A stretch of 57,126 nt of DNA, from the NCBI GenBank assembly GCA_016195965.1, contig JACPYR010000032.1:1-57126 (forward strand), given 5' to 3'. The notes under the pieces were generated by a model that searched no databases, was not told the DNA's origin, and worked only from the letters and a program-made list of their open reading frames with translations. The number at the start of each line of letters is the position of its first letter. The stretch's first letter is position 1. Shown in pieces: positions 9,381 through 20,407 of this stretch. A program made the position numbers and the translations under genes. This DNA comes from Nitrosomonadales bacterium. Its GTDB lineage: Bacteria; Pseudomonadota; Gammaproteobacteria; Burkholderiales; Gallionellaceae.

Positions 9381-10673
9381 ATGACCTATTATCTGGGCCT
9401 GGACTTCGGCACTTCGGGCGCGCGTGCCTGCGCCATCAACCAGCACAAAACCGTAGTCTGGGAACAGCGCCACGCCTATCCGCATGCAGCCCATCAAACC
9501 CCGATCGACTGGCGCATCGCGCTGCACACTTTGCTCGCTGCGTTGCCGCAACACATCGCGGCCCACCTGCAAGGCTTGGCGATAGATGGCACATCCGCCA
9601 CGGTATTGCTCTGTGATGCAGCGCTTGAACCCGTCTCTCCCGCGCTGCTCTACCACGACAACCGCGCACAACATCAAGCCGGGCAACTCAAGACCACAGT
9701 ACCCGGCAATCATACCGTCTGCACCGCCACCTCCGGACTCGCCAAATTTCTTTGGCTGACGGAGCAAAGCGGCTTCGAGGACGCCGCATACTTTTTACAT
9801 CAAGCTGATTGGCTCACCGCGCTGCTCAGCGGCAAGCCCGGCATCAGCGACTATCACAATGCGTTGAAAACCGGCTATGACGTCGAACAGCTACGCTGGC
9901 CGGATAGCCTGATGGCGCTGCCGCACGCGCATCTGCTGCCGCATGTGACAGCGCCAGGGACAATAATAGGCCGGATCCAAGCCGACATCGCCGAACATTT
10001 CCGCATCCATCCCCAATGTGCAATCCATGCCGGCACAACCGACAGCAGTGCCGCCTTCATCGCATCGAAAGTCAACGAAACCGGTATCGGCGTAACCTCG
10101 CTGGGCACCACGCTGGTGCTCAAACAACTTTCCAGGCAGCGCATCGAAGCGCCGGAATATGGCGTATACAGCCATCGCTACGGCGACCTGTGGCTGGTGG
10201 GCGGCGCATCGAATGCCGGTGCCGGCGTGCTGCGCCACTACTTCGACGACACACGGCTCGCAGCGCTGAGCGCGCAAATCGATCCGTTGCGGGACAGTCC
10301 GCTTGATTACTACCCGTTAATCAAGCCTGGCGAGCGCTTCCCGATCAACGATGCGCGGCTCTCGCCGAGACTGGAACCGCGCCCCCTTGGCACAGACTCG
10401 GAAAAGTCCGATGTGGATTTTTTGCACGGCATGCTGCAGGGCCTGGCACGTATTGAGGCAGCGGGTTACGCCAAACTGGCCGAACTGGGCGCGCCACCGC
10501 TCCAGCATGTGGTGACGAATGGTGGCGGCGCAAAAAATCAAGTGTGGCAAGAAATGCGCGCGCGCTTGCTCGGCGTGCCCGTCCGCATGGCAACACATTG
10601 CGAAGCGGCTTACGGTAGCGCGCTGCTATGTCTTAATGACACCTGCTTCCCCCGCAGCATAGCCTCGAACTGA
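9381..10673 (+). CDS. FGGY-family carbohydrate kinase, probably a D-ribulokinase/xylulokinase type
   Basis: Phosphorylates a sugar with ATP in the cytoplasm. The N-terminal ATP-binding loop GLDFGTSGARA and the second-domain motif AGTTDSSAAFIA are typical of FGGY kinases. GASNAGAGVLRHYF and VVTNGGGAKNQVW match the conserved C-terminal nucleotide site. At 430 residues it is shorter than classical XylB (~485) and resembles the plant-plastid/cyanobacterial XK-1 type, members of which act on D-ribulose. That substrate is inferred. The last 64 bases overlap the end of the converging GGDEF-EAL gene, so the C-terminal tail after GSALLCL may be an extension. Confidence 0.8.
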   Translation: MTYYLGLDFGTSGARACAINQHKTVVWEQRHAYPHAAHQTPIDWRIALHTLLAALPQHIAAHLQGLAIDGTSATVLLCDAALEPVSPALLYHDNRAQHQAGQLKTTVPGNHTVCTATSGLAKFLWLTEQSGFEDAAYFLHQADWLTALLSGKPGISDYHNALKTGYDVEQLRWPDSLMALPHAHLLPHVTAPGTIIGRIQADIAEHFRIHPQCAIHAGTTDSSAAFIASKVNETGIGVTSLGTTLVLKQLSRQRIEAPEYGVYSHRYGDLWLVGGASNAGAGVLRHYFDDTRLAALSAQIDPLRDSPLDYYPLIKPGERFPINDARLSPRLEPRPLGTDSEKSDVDFLHGMLQGLARIEAAGYAKLAELGAPPLQHVVTNGGGAKNQVWQEMRARLLGVPVRMATHCEAAYGSALLCLNDTCFPRSIASN

Positions 10674-12826
10674 TCGAGCGGCACCGGCCTGCCAAACAAA
10701 TAGCCCTGAAAAGCATGGCAGCCATGCTTGTCGAGAAATTCCCGTTGCGCCAGGGTCTCTACGCCTTCGGCGATCACGTCCAGGCCGAGCGCCTGGGTCA
10801 TCGCAATGATGGTTTTCACGATGGCGGCATCGTTCGGGTCGGTGGCGATATCGCTCACAAAGGATTGATCGATCTTGATCTGATCCAGAGGAAGCCGCTT
10901 GAGGTATTGCAACGAAGAATAACCCGTGCCGAAATCATCCATCGCAAAACCCACCCCCAATGCTTTTATTTCACGCATTTTGCCTATCGTGTCCTCGACA
11001 TTTTCCAGCACGGCGCTCTCGGTCAGCTCCAGCTTGAGTTGAGTTGAATTTGCACCACTCTCCAGCAGTATTTTCCTCACTTGAGCGACAAAATCAGCCT
11101 GACGGAACTGCTTGGCGCTGACGTTCACCGACAATGTCAGGCCGCGGGTCAATTCATTTTGTTGCCATAACTTGAGTTGCTCGCAAGCAGTTTTTTGCAC
11201 CCACAGTCCGATCGGCACGATCAACCCGGTCTCTTCTGCCAGCGCGATAAACTGCACAGGGGAAACCAGACCGCGCTCGGGATGCTCCCAGCGCAACAAC
11301 ACTTCGGCGCCCAATGGACGGTGCCGGTTATCTACCTGAATCTGGTAATACAGACAGAATTGCTGTTTTTCCAGGGCCTGGCGCATATCCGCTTCCAGTT
11401 CGGTACGCGCCTCCAATGCAGCCTGCATCGTGGGGTCGTAAAAACGGATCGCATTGCGCCCCGCCGTCTTGGCCTGATACATCGCGGTATCGGCGTGCTT
11501 GAGCAGGTCATCCAGGCTCTCCTGATGCCCTTTAAACAACACGATGCCTATGCTGGATGACGTATGGTGTGCATGCGCCTTGATCTGGTAAGGTCGGACC
11601 AGCGCCGCGTGTATTTTCTCGGCGACCAGCTCCGCCTGCGTAGCCGCCTCGTTGATATGGGCGCTGAGCGACTTCAGCACCACCACAAATTCATCGCCGC
11701 CCAGACGCGCCACCGTGTCGCCGTCGCGCACGCATTCCTTCAAGCGTTTCGCCACCTCGCCCAGCAGCAAGTCGCCAACATCATGGCCCTTGGTGTCATT
11801 GATCGATTTGAAGTTGTCCAGATCGAGGAACACCACACCGCCATATTCCCCGCTACGCGCGCTCACGGCAAGCTCTTGCTGCAAGCGGTCCATCAGTAAA
11901 CGGCGGTTGGGCAAATCGGTCAGCTGGTCGTAAAACGCGAGCTGGTGGATTTTCGCCTCGGCCTGTTTGCGCTCGCTGATATCCGAAAATATCGCGACAT
12001 AATTGGTCAGCACGCCGGATTTGTTGCGCACCTGATTGATGTTCAGCCACTCCGGATACACCTCGCCGTTTTTGCGGCGGTTCCAGATTTCTCCCTCCCA
12101 GTGCCCATGGGTTGCAAGGCTGCTCCACATCTCCTTGAAGAAATCCAGGTCATGGCGCCCCGATGCCAGCATGTGGGGATTCTGGCCGCGCACCTCATCC
12201 AGCGTGTAGCCAGTGATCCGCGTGAACGCCGGATTGACCTCCACGATACGCACTTGGGTATCGGTGAGCATAACGCCGGAATAACTACTCTCGAACACGC
12301 CCGCCAGCAAATTGCGCTCTGCGATCAGCCCGCCGGTATAATCATCATGGTTGCGGCACAGCAATATGGCCTTGGCCAGCAACGCCATGGCCGGCTGAAA
12401 CATTTGCGTCAACGGCAATTCGGTCTCGGGAATTTTCGGCGCGACCAGCACGATCACTCCCCGACCGTCGATAGGCAATTTCAGGTAGGTGGTATAACGC
12501 GTGTGCATATTGGTCAGCGCGGACAGCAGTTCCGGCCTTGCCGTTTCGCGCACGGTGGCGCCGCCGCACAGCAATGCCTTGGGCAAGGCTAGCTGTTTTC
12601 CTATCAACCCGATCAGATCATAATCGCCCACCGCCGCATCGATTTGTACCAGCACCTCGCCGCCCAAGCCGTCATCCGCAGGAACATCCAGGCAAATGAA
12701 GCCGGCCGGGAAAGAGGTGAAGTAGAGCAAACGTTGCAGGGTGCGGGTCAACAACGGTTTGAGGCTGATCTCGTTGCCTATGGTCACGGCGAAGTCATAC
12801 AAAACCGGCAGGACATCTGTATGCAC
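10610..12826 (-). CDS. PAS-GGDEF-EAL cyclic-di-GMP protein with N-terminal GAF-like region
   Basis: About 738 residues, no membrane segment. The N-terminal ~180 residues look GAF-like. A PAS/PAC unit at about 190-305 follows (NPAFTRITGYTLDEVRGQNP). The GGDEF domain is intact (ARLGGDEFVVVL), and the EAL domain carries EVLLRWEHP, an EVL variant, with DDFGTGYSSLQYLKRLPLDQ and AEGVET. So both synthase and phosphodiesterase activity are possible. The GTG at 12826 is chosen because AAGGGG precedes it and it lies just after the FIST stop. An ATG at 12877 would overlap the FIST gene by 38 bases and has no ribosome site. The FIST protein upstream is the likely sensory partner. Paralogue of the gene at 27506-29827. 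Confidence 0.9.
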   Translation of the reverse strand: MHTDVLPVLYDFAVTIGNEISLKPLLTRTLQRLLYFTSFPAGFICLDVPADDGLGGEVLVQIDAAVGDYDLIGLIGKQLALPKALLCGGATVRETARPELLSALTNMHTRYTTYLKLPIDGRGVIVLVAPKIPETELPLTQMFQPAMALLAKAILLCRNHDDYTGGLIAERNLLAGVFESSYSGVMLTDTQVRIVEVNPAFTRITGYTLDEVRGQNPHMLASGRHDLDFFKEMWSSLATHGHWEGEIWNRRKNGEVYPEWLNINQVRNKSGVLTNYVAIFSDISERKQAEAKIHQLAFYDQLTDLPNRRLLMDRLQQELAVSARSGEYGGVVFLDLDNFKSINDTKGHDVGDLLLGEVAKRLKECVRDGDTVARLGGDEFVVVLKSLSAHINEAATQAELVAEKIHAALVRPYQIKAHAHHTSSSIGIVLFKGHQESLDDLLKHADTAMYQAKTAGRNAIRFYDPTMQAALEARTELEADMRQALEKQQFCLYYQIQVDNRHRPLGAEVLLRWEHPERGLVSPVQFIALAEETGLIVPIGLWVQKTACEQLKLWQQNELTRGLTLSVNVSAKQFRQADFVAQVRKILLESGANSTQLKLELTESAVLENVEDTIGKMREIKALGVGFAMDDFGTGYSSLQYLKRLPLDQIKIDQSFVSDIATDPNDAAIVKTIIAMTQALGLDVIAEGVETLAQREFLDKHGCHAFQGYLFGRPVPLDQFEAMLRGKQVSLRHSSALP

Positions 12827-12839
12827 CAAGCCCCGCCCC

Positions 12840-14003
12840 TTATTCTTTATGCCAGCGCGACGCCACCAATGTGGCATTGTGGAACAGCGGATAACCGTTC
12901 ACCGTCGACCCGCCGATTTCACCGAGCGAGACCGCTCCGGCAACCTGTAACGCGCGGGTGCGCTTCACAAATTCCCGCAGCTCGGCGGTGGCCGCCTCCA
13001 TTCCCAAATGCATACGGCGCCCTGCGCAATACAGCAGCAACAATTCCGCCCCGACAGGCCCGCCATTGAGCGTAGCCAGACCTTCGGTCAGCACGCGCAT
13101 GGTTTCGTTCGAGTCCACCGCAGGCGCCTTGAGCAGGGTCAGCAACGAATTGGAAGGAACCTCGCCCACGCAGAACAACGAGCCGTCCTCGGCCAGCATC
13201 ACCGGGATGCGCACCACCACATGATGGTTCGCGCGCAAGATACCGAACGGGAAATGCACCGCATACTGGTAAAAATTCCCCGGCGTGATCTCCACACCAT
13301 AATGCGCGCGCACCAGCTCCTGATATACCTCGAAAGCGGGACGCCAATCGATCTGGGAGATACGGTTGCCCAACGTGGCGGTGGCATATACCGTTTCGGC
13401 AGGCTCGCGATAACCGTGTTCCAGAATCGCGCCATGATGGTTCTTCAACAACATCAGCAGCACACCGTTCTGCACGGTGCGCTGGCCGTCAAACAGACAG
13501 GGCAGGGGCTGAAAAGTCTCGCTGCCGGCATTGCCCCCGGCATAATGCACCCGGTTGGCCAAGCTCAGGTAGAGATAATCGAGCAGCGTGCCGATATTGG
13601 GCACCATCGCATCGAACAGCAAAAACAGGGTGATGTTAGGCGTATGGTCAAGTTGCGCGCGGATTCCGGCGTTCATTTCTCCCGCTACACGCTCCACTCC
13701 GGCGGGGTCAGTTGGCAGATCGGCATAGAGTGCAAAATACGGCATTTCCGCAAAACACAGCAACCAGACGCCGCCTTTGCAAAACTCGCCATCCCTAACC
13801 AGCTCGGGAAATATTCCGCCCACCAGCGGTATGTTGCGCCGTACACAAACAGCCTGCAGCACAGCCACCCCCGCCTTGTAAGCCTCGGGCAGCAAGGCAC
13901 ACACGCCCAGCTTGGGATGACGCACCTGCCAGTCCGCCAACACTCCGTCTATGGCTGCCTCATCCACAGTCGGCAGATAATGCATCATGTAATGCCTCGT
14001 CAT
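12840..14003 (-). CDS. FIST-domain sensory protein (NosP-like candidate)
   Basis: A 387-residue cytoplasmic protein with FIST_N (about 1-190) and FIST_C (about 200-370) domains. Recognisable parts are PLVGGIFPE, HYAGGNAGSE, GYPLFHNATLVASRWH and the central HGYREPAETVYATATLGNRI. FIST domains bind small ligands, and some members (NosP) bind haem and sense nitric oxide, controlling a neighbouring kinase or cyclic-di-GMP enzyme. Here the next gene is a PAS-GGDEF-EAL protein whose start lies within a few bases of this stop, so the pair is probably one operon and one pathway. Ligand is not determined by sequence. A GGGGAGGGGAG run stands directly before the ATG at 14003, and an ATG 15 bases later is possible. 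Confidence 0.85.
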   Translation of the reverse strand: MTRHYMMHYLPTVDEAAIDGVLADWQVRHPKLGVCALLPEAYKAGVAVLQAVCVRRNIPLVGGIFPELVRDGEFCKGGVWLLCFAEMPYFALYADLPTDPAGVERVAGEMNAGIRAQLDHTPNITLFLLFDAMVPNIGTLLDYLYLSLANRVHYAGGNAGSETFQPLPCLFDGQRTVQNGVLLMLLKNHHGAILEHGYREPAETVYATATLGNRISQIDWRPAFEVYQELVRAHYGVEITPGNFYQYAVHFPFGILRANHHVVVRIPVMLAEDGSLFCVGEVPSNSLLTLLKAPAVDSNETMRVLTEGLATLNGGPVGAELLLLYCAGRRMHLGMEAATAELREFVKRTRALQVAGAVSLGEIGGSTVNGYPLFHNATLVASRWHKE

Positions 14004-14287
14004 CTCCCCTCCCCATCCAGTTGCGCATCGACATCCGCGAACTGCTCAAATCTTAAGGTATCTGCGCCAAAGCCCTGCATCTCGATCAGATTGTAGCAGC
14101 GATATTATTTGCCGTGTTTTAAAATTACGCGACGAATCAACAGGGTTGCCGCATGCAACCGGAGTGAACAGGATGCTGCGGACGTATGCCCTCCCCTTAA
14201 AATTATGGCAGGCCTGCCCGCCACGATGACGATAACGCCTTATAATCCGCTCTTCGTTAAATTCTGAACCATCCGGAGCACATCGCC
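14004..14287. promoter_or_regulatory. Divergent FIST-operon / acnA control region
   Basis: A 284-base gap between divergent genes with no supported reading frame. It has an AT-rich patch near 14100-14130 and a TATAATCC near 14231 that could be the acnA -10 element. No operator was recognised. Confidence 0.35.
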
Positions 14288-17128
<2,841 letters not shown>

Positions 17129-17139
17129 GAAAACCAGCC

Positions 17140-17835
17140 ATGCCGCAGAGCCCGCATGTCGAACGACACTTCCGCGCCTCGCAGACAGTACGCGACATTG
17201 TCATCGGCATGGCGGACGGGCTGACAGTACCATTCGCCTTGGCGGCGGGCCTATCCGGCGCAGTTGCGTCCAGCCACATCATCACGACGGCGGGTATCGC
17301 GGAAATCGCAGCCGGCTCGATTGCGATGGGACTCGGCGGTTATCTCGCGGCACGCGGCGATGCCGAGCACTATGCCCGCGAATTGCAGCGCGAACTGCGG
17401 GAAGTGCAAACGGCACCGGAGCAGGAAGCCGCCGAGATCGTCGAGATATTCGAGGCATACGGGGTATCTGCCGAACAATGTGCGCCTGCGGTTGAGGCAT
17501 TGCGCGCAGACCGCGCGGCCTGGGTGCGTTTCATGATGCGTTTTGAACTCGGCCTGGAGCGTCCGGAACCCGGCAGGGCGATACAAAGTGCAGCGACGAT
17601 AGCCTGCGCCTATATCGCGGGCGGACTGATTCCCATTGCGCCCTACTTTGTGGCATCCGGCGTAACTGAGGCGCTACCCTATTCTATCGCCGTTACCCTG
17701 ATCGCCCTTGCTCTATTCGGCTACGTCAAGGGCAGCCTCAGCGGAACCCAACCATGGCGCAGTGCCGTGCATACCCTGCTGATCGGCGGTACTGCCGCAG
17801 CAGCCGCGTTTGTTTTGGCCCACGCAATTTCATAG
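17140..17835 (+). CDS. VIT1/CCC1-family Fe2+/Mn2+ transporter
   Basis: A 231-residue membrane protein of the vacuolar iron transporter family, which moves Fe2+ or Mn2+ out of the cytosol. The first membrane segment holds the family motif [20 protein letters not shown], and the second holds [21 protein letters not shown] charged Glu-rich cytoplasmic helix pair at about 78-135 (the metal-binding region in plant VIT1) follows, and then three more segments. The gene lies 11 bases behind acnA, an iron-sulfur enzyme. This would fit iron detoxification in an organism exposed to much ferrous iron, though that link is inference. Substrate specificity between Fe and Mn is not resolvable. Confidence 0.88.
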   Translation: MPQSPHVERHFRASQTVRDIVIGMADGLTVPFALAAGLSGAVASSHIITTAGIAEIAAGSIAMGLGGYLAARGDAEHYARELQRELREVQTAPEQEAAEIVEIFEAYGVSAEQCAPAVEALRADRAAWVRFMMRFELGLERPEPGRAIQSAATIACAYIAGGLIPIAPYFVASGVTEALPYSIAVTLIALALFGYVKGSLSGTQPWRSAVHTLLIGGTAAAAAFVLAHAIS

Positions 17836-17860
17836 GCACTATTTCATAGGGGGAAACACC

Positions 17861-19206
17861 ATGAACACCAGAACGGAATGCGATTCGTTCGGCCCCATCG
17901 AAGTGCCCGCCGAACGCCTGTGGGGCGCGCAGACGCAACGTTCGTTGGAACATTTTCACATTTCATCCGAAGCCATGCCGGAAGAAATCATCATGGCCCT
18001 CGCTGAAATAAAACGCGCCTGTGCGCTGGTTAACCGCAGTCTCGGCCTGCTGAGTGAAGAAAAGGCGGCAGCCATCATAGAGGCGGCGGACGAAGTGCTG
18101 GCAGGCAAGCATCGCGAGGAATTTCCGCTCTCCGTCTGGCAGACCGGATCTGGCACACAGAGCAACATGAACATCAACGAGGTGCTCGCCAACCGTGCCT
18201 CGGAATTGCTTGGCGGCGTGCGCGGTGAAGCCCGTTTGGTTCATCCGAACGATGAGGTCAATCTTGGCCAGTCATCCAACGATATTTTCCCCACCGCGAT
18301 GCACGTAGCCGCCGTGACCGGAATCCAGCAAAAGCTCCTCCCGGCATTGCGCACGCTGCGCGCCACCCTGAAATTAAAATCCGGGGCGTACACTGACATC
18401 GTAAAAATCGGCCGCACCCATTTGCAGGACGCGACGCCGCTGACGCTGGGCCAGGAATTCTCCGGCTATGTGGCGCAACTGGATCTCACGGAATCATTAG
18501 TGCTTGCCGCGCTCACGCCGCTTTACGAACTGGCGGTCGGCGGCACGGCTGTGGGCACTGGCCTGAACACACATGCCGAATTCGGGGAGCGTGTCGCCGC
18601 TGAACTTGCACGCAGCACAGGCATGCCGTTCAAGAGCGCTGCCAACAAATTTGCCGCGTTGGCCGCGCACGATGCGCTGGTGGCCGCACACGGCGCGCTC
18701 AAAACGCTGGCTGCCGCGCTGATGAAAATCGCCAACGATGTGCGCTGGCTCGCCTCGGGCCCTCGTTCCGGCCTGGGCGAGATCAGCATCCCGGAAAACG
18801 AGCCCGGCAGTTCGATCATGCCGGGAAAAGTAAACCCGACGCGATCACCGTTGGCGGCGCATCAGGCAACTTCGAACTGAATGTATACAAGCCGCTCATC
18901 GCACACAACTTCTCGCAGAGCGTGCGCCTGCTCGCCAGCGGCATGGCCAGCTTCGAGGAATATTGCGTGCGCGGCATTGAGGCCAATCGCGTGCGTATCG
19001 CCGAACTGATGGAACGCTCGCTGATGCTGGTGACCGCGCTAACCCCGCACATCGGCTACGACCGCGCCGCCGAGATCGCCAAACGCGCGCACCATGACGG
19101 TTGCACGCTGAAGCAGGCTGCGCTGGCGCTGGGGTATGTCACTGAAATTGAATTCGACCTCTGGGTGCAAGCAGCAGAAATGACCCACCCACGGACAGGG
19201 TATTGA
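17861..19206 (+). pseudogene. fumC: Class II fumarase gene with internal deletion and frameshift
   Basis: Fumarase C hydrates fumarate to malate. The first frame (17861-18880) carries [36 protein letters not shown] and the signature [12 protein letters not shown], then runs into [12 protein letters not shown] and a stop. The rest continues in another frame from about 18841, as [18 protein letters not shown], to 19206. Compared with the family, the stretch after NPT (QCEALTM...CCQV...GND, about 16 residues) is missing. About 49-52 bases are gone and the frame is lost. The ATG at 17861 has an AGGGGG ribosome site. The protein would lack its C-terminal domain and part of the active-site region and is probably inactive. 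An assembly artefact cannot be excluded, but a gap of this size is not a typical base-calling error. Confidence 0.85.
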
Positions 19207-19364
19207 ACCTTAAAACCGCAGTCCAATCCGCAGATTACACAGATTCACGCAGATTTTCATATGGTTACAGGCAGCTTTGTTCTCACCCCTTAGGTTGTGC
19301 TAGCAATTTTGATAACCAGATTGGTTGATCTTGTGTAATCGGCGGACAAGTAAGTTTTTAGGTT
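19207..19364 (+). repeat. MITE-like dispersed repeat, copy A
   Basis: About 158 bases starting at the fumC stop. It is clearly homologous over its whole length to copy B at 22059-22228. It begins AACCTTAAAAC, contains CCGCAGATTACACAGATT then ACGCAGATTTTCA, and ends near TTGTGTAATC, GGACAAGTAAGTTTTTAGG. The two ends are inversely related. Compared with copy B, the right arm has lost about 11 bases (TGCGTAATCTG). No reading frame inside. Confidence 0.8.
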
Positions 19365-19427
19365 GAAACGATGTGCACGGTCGTCCTTGCTGTGCATACA
19401 CGACACTAATGGAATTTTCAAATAACA

Positions 19428-19446
19428 GGGGCGGTTAAACCGCCCC
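19428..19446. terminator. Hairpin terminator between converging genes
   Basis: GGGGCGGTT (19428-19436) pairs with AACCGCCCC (19438-19446); in practice a 7-base stem with a TTAAA loop. On the plus strand it is followed by CTTATTTTATT, giving an intrinsic terminator for fumC. On the minus strand TGTTATTTG follows, so it can also serve the small gene at 19509-19751. Confidence 0.75.
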
Positions 19447-19508
19447 CTTATTTTATTGCCTGCTACCTGCTCGCTGCCTGTAAGCAACCCAACAAAGTAG
19501 ATTATCAA

Positions 19509-19751
19509 TCACGCGACCGCAATAACGGCTATTGCCACTGACAATGCGGTAAGCCAGCCAAGCTCACCGATGAACTTAGTATCTTCTAACGTCTTTCCTA
19601 ACGACTCGCTTTTTTCGAGTATCTCTGCTGCCCGGTGTAAATCCTTGCTCTTCGCCAGTTTAGCAGCGAGTTTTTCAATTTCCGCACGCCGTTCAGGCGG
19701 TAATGTAGCCAACACCTCTTCAAGATTTTCAGGTTGCACAGTTGTGTCCAT
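19509..19751 (-). CDS. Small tail-anchored protein of unknown function
   Basis: An 80-residue protein. A highly charged helical part of ~60 residues (LATLPPERRAEIEKLAAKLA and on) is followed by a single C-terminal hydrophobic stretch, LGWLTALSVAIAVIAVA, that ends the protein. This looks like a small cytoplasmic helix anchored in the inner membrane by its tail. No family is recognised. The ATG at 19751 is preceded by TAGGAGGTGA, almost the perfect anti-16S complement, 8 bases away, so translation should be strong. A GTG nine bases earlier is in frame but lies inside that ribosome site. The gene has its own hairpin terminator and stands between two repeat-rich intergenic regions. Confidence 0.7.
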   Translation of the reverse strand: MDTTVQPENLEEVLATLPPERRAEIEKLAAKLAKSKDLHRAAEILEKSESLGKTLEDTKFIGELGWLTALSVAIAVIAVA

Positions 19752-20144
19752 GATAGTCACCTCCTACCGGTAAATTCGAAACAGCAAGTGACGAATTTGT
19801 TGGTCACTACATCCTGTTTAAAACTACCAGAAAATGTAAAACCATCATACATATCCATGTAAAATTGTCAAGTAATAACTGATTTCCTTGAATACATCGG
19901 GTTGATAAAACAATACGCAAATGGCCTTTAGTTTTTGGCTTCCCCCAACTGCGGATTCCGGTTTATAGATGAGATAATCACCACCACTGTCATTTCGGCC
20001 AAAAAGAAAGATTCTGCTGCGTTTCAGCACTACTCAAAATGATGGTTATTGGTGATCAATAATTTCCGGATTTCAGCTGGTTAACATATACTGTTGGCAT
20101 ATCAATCCATAAAATTATTTCCACAGGAAAGTGTAATTTTGCGA
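19752..20144. other. AT-rich intergenic stretch of about 390 bases
   Basis: Visibly richer in A and T than the flanking genes, with many short stops in all frames. It must contain the promoter of the 80-residue protein on the minus strand and possibly an old promoter of the chemoreceptor remnant that follows. No repeat, RNA gene or convincing coding region was recognised. Confidence 0.45.
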
Positions 20145-20360
20145 ATGAAAATCGAACCATCAGCCACCCACTGCGAAGTCCTCTTGCATCCTGGTAAACT
20201 TGGCGCCAGCCAAGCACCTCAGCACCTACCCTTCATCGCCGAAGCCGCCGTAAACTTCAGCAGCTACAGCCGCGAAAAGGCAGCAGACAAAACCACAACA
20301 TTGTGCGCCGCCCGGACATGATATGCCCAGAAGTTGTGCCTGGCTGCGGGGCTCACGCCC
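20145..20360 (+). pseudogene. Decayed duplicate of the 5' end of the adjacent chemoreceptor gene
   Basis: The sequence can be aligned by eye with bases 20408-20630 of the next gene. Both start ATGAAAATC, both contain a GAAnTCCT...TGCA...CC.GG.AAAC block, and later both share CAGCCGCGA, ACAAAACCACAA compared with GCAAAAACCACAA, GTGCGCC and CCCGGACATG, then GCCTGGCTG. The copy has several insertions and deletions and stops soon after CCCGGACA, so it cannot encode a PAS domain. It is a tandem partial duplication of the PAS coding region that has decayed. Confidence 0.75.
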
Positions 20361-20407
20361 AACCCGGCACAGCACAAATAATTCAACACAGGAAGAATGC
20401 TTAGCAT

